A stretch of 64,000 bases of DNA, taken from NCBI GenBank assembly GCA_963756495.1, contig CAVWNS010000009.1, positions 186,001-250,000 on the forward strand. Direction: 5' to 3'. A program made the position numbers and the translations under genes. Of this stretch, positions 45,936-54,125 are shown in pieces; position 1 is the stretch's first letter, and each line of letters starts with the position of its first letter. Origin of the DNA: DATFDN01 sp963756495. Its GTDB lineage: Bacteria > Pseudomonadota > Alphaproteobacteria > Acetobacterales > Acetobacteraceae. The notes below the pieces were generated by a model, which did not search any database, was not told the origin of the DNA, and worked only from the letters and a program-made list of their open reading frames with translations.

Positions 45936-46538
45936 ATGCCGTACCATCTTGAAGGCCGTCTTCTGGAGGTCTGCGACTGCCGGGTGCTCTGCCCATGCTG
46001 GATCGGTGAGGACCCCGACAACGGCACCTGCAACTCCATGCAGGCCTGGCGCATCGACAAAGGCACCATCGACAGCACCGATGTCGCCGGCCGCACCGTT
46101 GCGATGGTCTGCCACATCCCCGGAAACGTGCTGAAGGGCGGCTTCCGCGTTGCCCTCTACATCGATGACGGCGCCACCGACGCACAGCAACAGTCGCTGC
46201 TCGACGTCTATTCGGGCAAGCGCGGCGGCCCTGTCGCCGAACTTGCCAAGCTGGTGGGCGAGGTCGTCTCCGTCCAGCGCGTGCCGATTACTTTCACCGT
46301 GCAAGAGGGCAGCGGCACGCTGAAGATCGCCGATGTGGGCCTCGCGGAACTGGAACCATACCGGGGACCGAACGGCGCCGTCACCACGCTGGCGGATACG
46401 ATCTTTTCCACTGTGCCTGGCGCGCCGGTGTTCGTCGGCAAGGCGACGCGCTACCAAAGCAAGAATCCCGTGCTGGGACACGACCTCGACATCTCCGGTC
46501 ATAACGCTTTGCAAAGCACATTCGTATTCGACGGCTGA
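45936..46538 (+). CDS. DUF1326 domain protein
   Basis: 200 aa from ATG 45936, chosen for its GGAGGAA ribosome-binding site. DUF1326 hallmark N-terminus with closely spaced cysteines (LEVCDCRVLCPCWIGEDPDNGTCNSMQAW; five Cys in about 24 residues) and later MVCHIPG. It looks able to bind a metal, but the family is not characterised. Followed after 5 bp by the DUF2182 gene, its usual neighbour. Confidence 0.88.
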   Translation: MPYHLEGRLLEVCDCRVLCPCWIGEDPDNGTCNSMQAWRIDKGTIDSTDVAGRTVAMVCHIPGNVLKGGFRVALYIDDGATDAQQQSLLDVYSGKRGGPVAELAKLVGEVVSVQRVPITFTVQEGSGTLKIADVGLAELEPYRGPNGAVTTLADTIFSTVPGAPVFVGKATRYQSKNPVLGHDLDISGHNALQSTFVFDG

Positions 46539-46543
46539 CGTCC

Positions 46544-47338
46544 ATGGCGCGCCAGCCGGCGCGCTCCGCCGCCTTTCCGCCGCTCGCGGCGGGGCTCGTC
46601 CTGCTTTCCTGGATCACCTTGCTGATCTGGGAGGCGAGTCCGTATGGCCGTTACTTGCACCACGGCGACTGGACAACCGTTGGTTTCGGCGGGTCGATCT
46701 GCACGGCGGTGCCTGCGGGCGGGTGGCTGATACCCGGCCTGCTTTATGGAGGAGGCTGGCTGCTGATGTCGGCGGCGATGATGCTGCCGACCACCGCGCC
46801 GCTGATCCGGCTGTTCGACCGCATGATCGCGGAACGCCCGGATCGGGCGACGCTGCATGGTTTGCTGATCGCCGGCTATCTGCTGGCATGGATTGGGTTC
46901 GGTGTGGCGGCCCATCTGCTGGATCGGGTGTTGCACGCGACCCTTGCGCACTGGGTGTGGATTGCCGGCCATCCGTATGTGCCCGGCGCGGTTATCCTGG
47001 CCTTGGCGGGAGCGTTCCAGTTCTCGGCCCTGAAGTACCATTGCCTGGACAAGTGCCGTTCGCCGCTCGGTTTCCTTAGCAGCAATTGGCATGGCCGGCG
47101 GCCGTGGCTCGACGCGTTCCGGCTGGGTCTGGCGCATGGCGTGTATTGCGTGGGCTGTTGCTGGGCGCTGATGCTGATGATGTTCGTGGTCGGCACCGGC
47201 AGCCTGGGGTGGATGCTGTTTCTCGGTCTGGTCATGGCGGCGGAGAAAAATCATCCCTGGGGACGGCGGCTGTCGGCGCCCCTCGGCGGGGCGCTCCTGG
47301 CGATGGCTGCATTCGTGCTTGTTGCCGCGCTGGTCTGA
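46544..47338 (+). CDS. DUF2182 integral membrane protein
   Basis: 264 aa, about 6-7 TM helices. Family motifs are GGWLLMSAAMMLPTTAPLI (near residue 70), YHCLDKCRSPLGF (CxxxC, about 165-177), HGVYCVGCCWALMLMMFVVG (about 203-222) and MAAEKNHPWG. Conserved Met, Cys and His residues within the membrane suggest metal binding; the family is described as a predicted metal-binding membrane protein. Co-transcribed with DUF1326. Confidence 0.88.
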   Translation: MARQPARSAAFPPLAAGLVLLSWITLLIWEASPYGRYLHHGDWTTVGFGGSICTAVPAGGWLIPGLLYGGGWLLMSAAMMLPTTAPLIRLFDRMIAERPDRATLHGLLIAGYLLAWIGFGVAAHLLDRVLHATLAHWVWIAGHPYVPGAVILALAGAFQFSALKYHCLDKCRSPLGFLSSNWHGRRPWLDAFRLGLAHGVYCVGCCWALMLMMFVVGTGSLGWMLFLGLVMAAEKNHPWGRRLSAPLGGALLAMAAFVLVAALV

Positions 47339-47452
47339 AGCGGGTCGCTCGGCGTTCTTCGGCCGCTTCGATGAAGCCGACGCGGTGCGCTACTTTTGCG
47401 AATCCTTCCTCGCGGCCTTGGTATATGCTGTGTCATCTACGGAACGGCGCGA

Positions 47453-48472
47453 ATGGAAGCCGCATTTTCTTTCCGGCACCGGCTGATTGCCAGCACGCTG
47501 GGACATCCGGCTGTGCAGGTCGCGGCGGTCCTCTGGGTGGCCGCCAATGTGATTGTGCTGCTCCTGGCAAATGGCTTTCTGCCTTTTGACCGGCCGGCGT
47601 TGGCGGGCATGCCGTTCGCCCAGCAGGTCGCGCTTCCGAGTTTCGGACTGATCGAGGTCTTCGTGCTCATGGCCGTCGTCTATGCCCTGACCTCGCGGCG
47701 GGTAATCCCTGACCTCGCCGCGCGGGCACCCGAGCGCCAGCAAGCGGCGCGGGAGACAGCTCTCTTGCTTGGCTATGCGGGCCTAGGCCAAGTCGGCGGT
47801 TGGCTCGTCGGTCCGGCGCTTGGCTACCGGCCGTTCAGCTTCCACATCGCCGGCACCCTGGTGGGCTGTAGCGCCCCGCCCAGCGTCGGAGAGGTCTGGA
47901 CCTGGGCAATCTATAACTTCGTGGTGTTCGCCGTCATGCCCTATCTCTGGTTCCGCCCGCGCTATTCGGCCACGCAACTGAACCTGCGTTCCACCGACGT
48001 TCCTAACGATCTGGTGGTGATCGTCGTGGTGGCGGTGATCGAGAGTCTGGTCGAACTCAGCGCGTTCCCTGGGATCTTTCACATGAGCGCCCGCCAGCTT
48101 CTGATCGCGGCGCCGCTTTCGTTCGGCGTGTTCATGATCGGCACCGTTCTGCCGACCATGGTGCTGATCTACGCCATCCTCGTTCCGCGTTATCTCAAGC
48201 TGACCGGATCGTTCGCTACGACCGTTCTCCTGGGCGGAGTTACCTATGCGGCGATGCATATCGTCGAAGGCTGGTCGGTGTTCACAACCCCACGGGATAC
48301 GGTGCTATCCCTGACATTTGTCGTTCTTGGTTATTTTGGCCCAGGCATGATCAAGACGTTCATAACCCTGCGCACCGGCAACGCCTGGGTCCACGCCATC
48401 GGCTATCACGCCATCGCGCCACACGTCGTGGTCGATGCGCCGCTGATGGCAAAGGTGTTCGGTCTGAGATGA
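47453..48472 (+). CDS. Multi-pass membrane protein, possibly CPBP-like
   Basis: 339 aa from ATG 47453, with about eight TM helices. The C-terminal segment YAAMHIVEGWSV ... GYFGPGMIKTFITLRTGNAWVHAIGYHAIAPHVV has the spaced His residues and Gly-Asn-x-W pattern of CPBP-type membrane proteins (Abi family), but the EExxR motif is not visible, so it may be a non-proteolytic relative. No close family recognised. Follows the DUF2182 gene by 114 bp. Confidence 0.6.
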   Translation: MEAAFSFRHRLIASTLGHPAVQVAAVLWVAANVIVLLLANGFLPFDRPALAGMPFAQQVALPSFGLIEVFVLMAVVYALTSRRVIPDLAARAPERQQAARETALLLGYAGLGQVGGWLVGPALGYRPFSFHIAGTLVGCSAPPSVGEVWTWAIYNFVVFAVMPYLWFRPRYSATQLNLRSTDVPNDLVVIVVVAVIESLVELSAFPGIFHMSARQLLIAAPLSFGVFMIGTVLPTMVLIYAILVPRYLKLTGSFATTVLLGGVTYAAMHIVEGWSVFTTPRDTVLSLTFVVLGYFGPGMIKTFITLRTGNAWVHAIGYHAIAPHVVVDAPLMAKVFGLR

Positions 48473-48502
48473 TATGCCGATGAGGGTGTTCAGCCAGCGG
48501 GC

Positions 48503-48703
48503 TTGCTTATGAAGATCACGCAGCTACGTTGCAGCATGGCCATGCCGGCCGACGTCTTCTGGCACAATATCCCCGACGCCGTCTGGACCTTCACCATCGG
48601 CGGCTATCATGTGCTGAAGGAGTGGCTCTCCTATCGGGGATGTTCTCTGCTCGGCCGCGCACACGCCTCTGACATAGCGCCGCGCTTCACCCCGCCTGCG
48701 TGA
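48503..48703 (+). pseudogene. Relic of a Type ISP restriction-modification enzyme C-terminus
   Basis: 66 aa fragment: DVFWHNIPDAVWTFTIGGYHVLKEWLSYRGCSLLGRAH. This matches the C-terminal target-recognition end of type ISP (LlaBIII-like) enzymes, where a W-x-N-I-P-x-x-V-W-x-x-T-x-GGY-x-V-x-K-x-WLSYR motif is conserved just before the stop. No methylase, helicase or nuclease part lies upstream; bases 48473-48502 follow another gene. Probably a remnant left by deletion. Overlaps the end of the GSTk gene by 17 bp. Confidence 0.6.
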
Positions 48704-49292
48704 TCTCCTCCTCCACCTCGCGCAGCCGGTCCTTGCCGAAGAAGATCTCCTCGCCCACGAAGAAGGTCGGCGAGCCGAACGTGCCCCGTACCACCGACCG
48801 CTCCGTGTTGGCGACCAGCCGGTCCTTCACGTCCCTCTCCTGGGTGCGCGCGAGCAGGCGCGCGCCGTCGAGCCCGGCCGCGTCCAGCGCCGCGCGCGCC
48901 ACCTCCGGATCGTCCATCTTGCGTCCGTCCTCCCACATCGCGCGGAACACCGCATCGACATAGGGCATGAACACGCCTTCCAGATCGGCCGCGACGGCAC
49001 CGCGCATGATGAGCAGGGTATTGACCGGAAAGTGCGGGTTGGGGCGGAACCGGTCGATGCCGTGACGGATGAGGAAGCGCTCCCTCTCGAGCTGCTGGTA
49101 CTCCGGCTTGTTGCGGATTCCCCGCAGGCTCACCATTGGCGATTCGTTGTTGGTGAGCTTGAAGACCCCGCCGAGCAGCACCGGCACGTACTGGAACTGC
49201 GCGCCGGTCCGCTGCTCGATCGCCGGGATGACGACATGGCTCAGATAGGCGTTCGGGCTGCCGAAATCGAAATGGAACTCGACCCTGGGCAT
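48687..49292 (-). CDS. 2-hydroxychromene-2-carboxylate isomerase-like (kappa GST fold)
   Basis: 201 aa from ATG 49292. MPRVEFHFDFGSPNAYLSHVVIPAIEQRTG, VPVLLGGVFKLTNNESP, HGIDRFRPNPHFPVNT and GTFGSPTFFVGEEIFFGKDRL are diagnostic of the DsbA-like HCCA isomerase/GSTk family (thioredoxin fold with a helical insert). Uses glutathione as cofactor. In naphthalene degraders it isomerises hydroxychromene carboxylate, but the natural substrate here is unknown. Follows the SDR gene after 5 bp. Confidence 0.9.
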   Translation of the reverse strand: MPRVEFHFDFGSPNAYLSHVVIPAIEQRTGAQFQYVPVLLGGVFKLTNNESPMVSLRGIRNKPEYQQLERERFLIRHGIDRFRPNPHFPVNTLLIMRGAVAADLEGVFMPYVDAVFRAMWEDGRKMDDPEVARAALDAAGLDGARLLARTQERDVKDRLVANTERSVVRGTFGSPTFFVGEEIFFGKDRLREVEEEITQAG

Positions 49293-49297
49293 GGCGC

Positions 49298-50042
49298 TCA
49301 CCACTGCTCGGCGAAGGGACGGAGATCGGTCTCGAAGGTCCAGGCGTCGCGCGTCTGCATGTGCATGCGCCAGTAAGCCTCGGCGATCGAACTCCGGGTG
49401 CATCAGCCGGTCGGGATCGTTCAGCCGTCCGGCGTCGGCGCCCTCGCGGGCGACGATGCGCGCGCGCACCCAGGCGGTATCCACCCCGGAATCGATCACC
49501 AGATGCGCGACATGGATGCCCTGCGGCCCAAGCTCGCGCGCCATGGATTGCGCCACCGCGCGCAACCCCGCCTTGGCGGCGGCGAAGGCGGCGTAGCCCG
49601 CGCCGCCCCGTATGCTTGCCGTCGCGCCGGTGAAGAAGATCGAGCCCTGCCCGCGCGCCAGCATCGCGCGCGCCGCCTCCCGCCCGGTCAGGAATCCGGC
49701 GTAGCACGCCATCTCCCAGACTTTCCGAAAGACGCGCTCGGTGGTTTCCAGGATCGGGAAGTTCACGTTGGCGCCGACGTTGAAGATGCAGGCTTCCAGG
49801 GGCGCGATGGCATCGGCCTCGGCGATGAACGACGCGATCTGATCCTCCTGGCGTGCGTCCAGGCTGCGAGACACGCACCGCCCGCCCGCCGCCTCGATCT
49901 CCGCCGCGAGCGGGGCAAGCTTCTCGCCCTGGCGGCGGCCGGCGACGACGAGATAGCCCTCGGCGGCAAACCGGCGCGCGATCGCCGCGCCGATGAAGTC
50001 CCCCGCGCCAATCACCGCGACGCTTGCATTGCGTGGACTCAT
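49298..50042 (-). CDS. SDR-like protein without catalytic Tyr, apparent frameshift
   Basis: About 248 aa joined. Start ATG 50042 (MSPRNASVAVIGAGDFIGAAIARRFAAEGY). The cofactor motif is GAGDFIG, and NNAG is replaced by NVGAN. At the YxxxK site the sequence is AAFAAAKAG, so Phe stands where the catalytic Tyr should be (the only Tyr is three residues earlier). One shift near 49392 moves the C-terminus (SIAEAYWRMHMQTRDAWTFETDLRPFAEQW, stop at 49298-49300) to another frame. Probably redox-inactive or with changed chemistry. Confidence 0.8.
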
Positions 50043-50272
50043 GCCCGTCCCTCCTATCGCGGCACCCCAGTGGTTCGTCAGGCTACGCGAACTTGCCGAG
50101 CCGGTCGACCCTGAATGCGTCCTGCTCCTCGGGATCGCGAGGGAGCCAGCCAGAAACGCAGCAACCGGTGGTTTTGCCATCACGTCTGCGGGACGCGGCG
50201 CGAGCGGGTGGAATCCGCTTGCCCGGTCAGCCTGTGGTTGCATGATGGCCTGAAATCGGGGGAGGCCGTTCC

Positions 50273-51601
50273 ATGTCGGACGATGCCTATTCGACGCAGC
50301 TCCTCTGTCAGATTCGGGTGCTGCTGCGCTACGTGTCGGCCAGACCGGAGCTGTCGCTGGCGAATCTGACGATCGAAGGCAAAAACCTGCCGCAAAGCCC
50401 GATGACCGCCGGCGACATCATCGTCAGCCTGGATGGGATCGAGGCCAAGCTGGCGAAGGAGCCGCGCACCCGGCTCGACGCGAAGGACCTTGTCGTCCTG
50501 CAATTCACGCGCGACAAGCTGAGCGAACTTGTTAAGCCTGCGACAGGACTGACGGTGGCGTACACGTCGATGGTGACGGAAGCTTCCTGGTCAGCGCACG
50601 CCATGTTCGATCTGTCCAAGAATGCCTATCCGCATCTCAAGGGCCGCGCGCGCATCCATCGCTGGTCCCGCAATGTCCTCGTTCTCCTGGCCCTGTCTCT
50701 GACGATCACCGCGGTCTGGCTGTCAACCGAGGTTGCCGTGGGGAAGCATCTGCTGCAAAGCATGGATGCACTTCGTGTCCGGCAAGCGAGTATCGCTGAC
50801 GATGAAAAGCTACTTGAGACCAAGCTCGACAAGTCGGCGGATACCTCGATCCCCCTGGTGAGCGTAGTCGATAAAGCAGCGCAGACAGTCAATCTCGCGG
50901 CGTTGGGCATCTGCGACAGATGGCGCGCTTACGCCGGCTATGCGCACAAAAACGGCATTAATAGCAGTTCGCTAGTCGGCGATGGTGGAAGCCAGGACGA
51001 TGTGAAACTGACAGGGTCGCCCGACGAGCGCGTCGTCTGTGGCAAGGACAATGTCCTGAAGCACGACTTCATTGTTGTCCGCACAGAGATCAACTTGTGG
51101 CTGACGAACTGGCCCGAGATTGTAGGGGGCGTGTTCGTTTTTCCCGAGGAGCTGCGCGCGTTGCTGTGGGGGCCCAATCCGTCGACCACCGATAAATCCC
51201 AATCAACCGATAATACCGAATTACAGGTGGCACCCAAGATCCTGGCAATCGGCAACTATTTGCTGCCGGTGTGCTTCGGAATGTTGGGCTCATTGATTTA
51301 CGTGCTACTGGAGTTTTGGAGCAAAGTGCAAGTCAGCCAGTTGGAGCCGCGCGATTCCTGGCTAAGCTGGATCAGGCTCGTTCTCGGCCTCGTGGTCGGC
51401 ACCGTCATCGGCCTGTTCTTTACGTCCTATGGTCCGATCCAGGCCCAGCAGCCGACGGCCGGCGCCGGGTCCGACCTCCTTTCCTCGCTGACCTTATCGG
51501 CGTCCGGCTTGGCTTTCCTGGCGGGATTCGGGGTCGAAGGCGTGTTCAACGCGCTCCAGGACCTGGTCCAGCGCGTGTTCCCCGTCAAGGCGGAACGATA
51601 G
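50273..51601 (+). CDS. Unrecognised membrane protein with four TM helices
   Basis: 442 aa. N-terminal cytoplasmic part (about 1-128) with a predicted helical region, TM1 about 131-151 (VLVLLALSLTITAVWLS), a ~175-residue extracytoplasmic region with two Cys (GICDRWRAY, ERVVCGKDN), then three TM helices (about 322-347, 366-386, 402-425) and a short tail ending FNALQDLVQRVFPVKAER. AT-richer and with different codon use from its neighbours, suggesting transfer. It starts 36 bp after an unconserved segment and ends 9 bp from livF, convergent. No family recognised. Confidence 0.72.
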   Translation: MSDDAYSTQLLCQIRVLLRYVSARPELSLANLTIEGKNLPQSPMTAGDIIVSLDGIEAKLAKEPRTRLDAKDLVVLQFTRDKLSELVKPATGLTVAYTSMVTEASWSAHAMFDLSKNAYPHLKGRARIHRWSRNVLVLLALSLTITAVWLSTEVAVGKHLLQSMDALRVRQASIADDEKLLETKLDKSADTSIPLVSVVDKAAQTVNLAALGICDRWRAYAGYAHKNGINSSSLVGDGGSQDDVKLTGSPDERVVCGKDNVLKHDFIVVRTEINLWLTNWPEIVGGVFVFPEELRALLWGPNPSTTDKSQSTDNTELQVAPKILAIGNYLLPVCFGMLGSLIYVLLEFWSKVQVSQLEPRDSWLSWIRLVLGLVVGTVIGLFFTSYGPIQAQQPTAGAGSDLLSSLTLSASGLAFLAGFGVEGVFNALQDLVQRVFPVKAER

Positions 51602-51610
51602 CGCGCGCCC

Positions 51611-52309
51611 TCACACGCCCAGATGCGTCTTCATCACCAACGGATCGGCCTCCAGCCCGGCCGGCGTGCCCGCCCAGGCGACGTGCCCGTTGTTCAGCAC
51701 GTACACGCGATCCGAGAAGCTCAGCGCGGCGACCACGTTCTGCTCGACCACCAGGATCGTCCGGCCCTGCGTGGCCAGCTCGCGCGCGATGCGCACCAGG
51801 TCGCGCACGATCAGCGGCGCCAGGCCTTCGAACGGCTCGTCCAGAAGGATCACCTGCGCATCGCGGATCAGCGCGCGGGCGATGGCCAGCATCTGCTGCT
51901 CCCCGCCCGAGAGCTGCCGGCCGCCGGAGCGCCGGCGCTCCTTCAGCCGGGGGAAGAACTCATAGACGCGATCGAAACTCCACGGCTTCTCCGCCGTCAG
52001 CGCCGCAAGGCGGAGGTTCTCCTCGACCGTGAGCTGGCCGAAGATCGCCCGCTCCTCCGGGACGAGCTGCATCCCCATGCGCGCGATCGCGTACGGCGGC
52101 AGGCCCTGGATGTCGCGCCCGCCCAGGCGGATGCGCCCGCGCTTGGGCGCGAGCACGCCCATGATGGTGCGCAAGGTCGTGGTCTTGCCGGCGCCGTTGC
52201 GCCCGAGCAGCGCCACCACCTCGTTCTTGCCCACCTCCAACGAAACGTCGAACAGGATATGGCTGTCGCCGTAGAAGCTGTTGATCTGCTCGATCTCAAG
52301 CAGGCTCAT
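51611..52309 (-). CDS. livF: Branched-chain amino-acid-type ABC ATPase (LivF)
   Basis: 232 aa. Walker A LGRNGAGKTTTL, Q-loop LVPEERAIFGQLTVEENL, signature LSGGEQQMLAIARA, Walker B VILLDEPFEGLAP and His switch VVEQNV. LivF-type. Its start lies inside the end of the LivMG gene (14 bp overlap), so the transporter genes are translationally coupled. The HAAT family also takes up amides, urea or aromatic acids, so leucine is not proved as the substrate. Confidence 0.92.
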   Translation of the reverse strand: MSLLEIEQINSFYGDSHILFDVSLEVGKNEVVALLGRNGAGKTTTLRTIMGVLAPKRGRIRLGGRDIQGLPPYAIARMGMQLVPEERAIFGQLTVEENLRLAALTAEKPWSFDRVYEFFPRLKERRRSGGRQLSGGEQQMLAIARALIRDAQVILLDEPFEGLAPLIVRDLVRIARELATQGRTILVVEQNVVAALSFSDRVYVLNNGHVAWAGTPAGLEADPLVMKTHLGV

Positions 52310-54125
52310 GCGCGTGCACCCCTCCCAGATAGGCGGTCTGCACCGCGTCGTTGGCCTGGATCTCCTCTGGCGTGCCCTCGGCCAGCAGCCGGCCTTCCTG
52401 GATCACGGTGATCCGCTCGGCGAGTTCGAAGATCGCGTCCATGTCGTGCTCGACGATCAGAAGCGTGCGGCTCCGGCCGATCTCGTGGATCAGGGCACGC
52501 GTGGCGACGCGCTCGGCGGGACTCATGCCCGCCAGCGGCTCGTCCAGCAGCAGCACGTTCGGGCCGGTGGCGAGCGCGATGCCGATCTCCAGCCGCCGCT
52601 TCTCCCCATAGGGAAGGACATTCACCGGCACGTCGGCGCGATGCGCCAGCCCGACGGTCTGCATTGCCGCCGCGACCTGGCGCTCGACCACGACGATGGA
52701 ACCCGCCCCGCGCAGCACGTCAGCCCGGAACGGACCGCGTCGCCGCGCCAGGGCGGCGACGCGCAGATTGTCCTGCACCGTCATGTCGAGGAAGAGCTGG
52801 TTGAGCTGGTTGCTCTTGCCGATGCCGAGTTGGGCGGCGCGCGTCGCGCCCATCCCGGTCACCCGCCGGCCGAACAGCCGCACCTCACCCGCGGTCGGCG
52901 AAATCTCGTCCAGCAGCATCTTGAACAGCGTGCTCTTGCCGGCGCCGTTCGGCCCGATGACGGCGTGGATCGAGCCGGTGCGCACGGCGAAGGAGACGTC
53001 GTCCACCGCCCGCAGGCCGCCGTAATGCTTGGACAGGCCCATCGCCCGCAGCGCCGGCGCGTCTTGCATGGCGCGCAGCGGCGCGATCATGGGCAGCTCG
53101 AGCGCCGGCTCGGGCGCTTCGGCCGCGGCGCCGCCTTCCTCCGGCACCGCCGCCTCGACCGCGGCCAGTCGGCGGCGCGCGAACAGGAAGCGGATCTCGC
53201 CCACGATGCCGCGCTTGAGCGCGACCACCAGCACCACGAAGACGAGGCCGAGGATCAGCTTCCAGAGCGGGCCGACGCCGGGGATGAGCTGGAGGTTGTC
53301 GCGCAGATACAGCCAGATGGTGGCCCCCACCAGCGGCCCGACCAGCGTGCCGACGCCGCCGATGACGGTCTGCACCACCAGATCGCCCGAGGTGTCGAGC
53401 GAGAAGGCGTCGGGCGGCATGTAGCTCTGGAACACCCCGAGCAGCCCGCCCGCCAGGCCCGCATACAGCGCCGCGATCACGAACACCGCGAGCTTGTAGG
53501 CGGGGACCGAGTGGCCGACCATCGCGGCGCGGGCCGTGTTCTCCTTGACGGCGCGCAGCACGGTGCCGAAGGGCGAGTTCAGGATGCGCCGCGCGAGCAC
53601 GAAGCCCAGGAAGAACAGCGCCGCCAGCAGGCAGTACATCGGCAGTCCGGCGACGATGCGGTACCCGCCGATGCGGGGGAACGGCACGCCGGGAAGCCCG
53701 TTCTCGCCGCCGCTGTAGTCGGAGAGAGGAGAGAACGACAGGAAATATGCCATCTGCCCGAAGGCCAGCGTGATCATGGCGAAGTAGATGCCGATGCGGC
53801 GCACCGCCAGCCAGCCGACGAGGAGGCCGAATACGCCGGCGGAGACGGTGCCGACCACCAGCGCCAGCCAGACGCTGCCGATGACGTTGTTGACCAGCAG
53901 ATAGGCGCTCACCATCCCGCCGGTGCCGAAGAACGCCGCCTGGCCGAACGACAGCAGCCCCGCGGCCCCGAACAGCAGGTCGAAGCCGAGGCCGAGCAGG
54001 CCGATGATCAGCACCCGCTGCATCAGGTCGAGCGAGGCGCCGATATGCGGCAGCACGAAGGGGGCGACCGCCAGCACGGCGGCCAGCGCCGCCACCGGGG
54101 CCAGCGTGGCCCGGGCGCGGCTCAT
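52296..54125 (-). CDS. LivM-LivG fusion (permease plus ATPase)
   Basis: 609 aa from ATG 54125 (MSRARATLAPVAALAAV). LivM permease domain about 1-330 (VLIIGLLGLGFDLLFGAAGLLSFGQAAFFGTGG; RRIGIYFAMITLAFGQMAYF). An acidic Ala/Glu linker (about 335-375) follows, then the LivG ATPase about 376-609: Walker A GPNGAGKSTLFKML, Walker B NVLLLDEPLAGMSPAE, His switch IVEHDMDAIF. The LivG signature reads PYGEKRRLEIGIAL. Fusions of this type occur in some alphaproteobacteria. 4-bp overlap with livH. Confidence 0.9.
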   Translation of the reverse strand: MSRARATLAPVAALAAVLAVAPFVLPHIGASLDLMQRVLIIGLLGLGFDLLFGAAGLLSFGQAAFFGTGGMVSAYLLVNNVIGSVWLALVVGTVSAGVFGLLVGWLAVRRIGIYFAMITLAFGQMAYFLSFSPLSDYSGGENGLPGVPFPRIGGYRIVAGLPMYCLLAALFFLGFVLARRILNSPFGTVLRAVKENTARAAMVGHSVPAYKLAVFVIAALYAGLAGGLLGVFQSYMPPDAFSLDTSGDLVVQTVIGGVGTLVGPLVGATIWLYLRDNLQLIPGVGPLWKLILGLVFVVLVVALKRGIVGEIRFLFARRRLAAVEAAVPEEGGAAAEAPEPALELPMIAPLRAMQDAPALRAMGLSKHYGGLRAVDDVSFAVRTGSIHAVIGPNGAGKSTLFKMLLDEISPTAGEVRLFGRRVTGMGATRAAQLGIGKSNQLNQLFLDMTVQDNLRVAALARRRGPFRADVLRGAGSIVVVERQVAAAMQTVGLAHRADVPVNVLPYGEKRRLEIGIALATGPNVLLLDEPLAGMSPAERVATRALIHEIGRSRTLLIVEHDMDAIFELAERITVIQEGRLLAEGTPEEIQANDAVQTAYLGGVHAHEPA

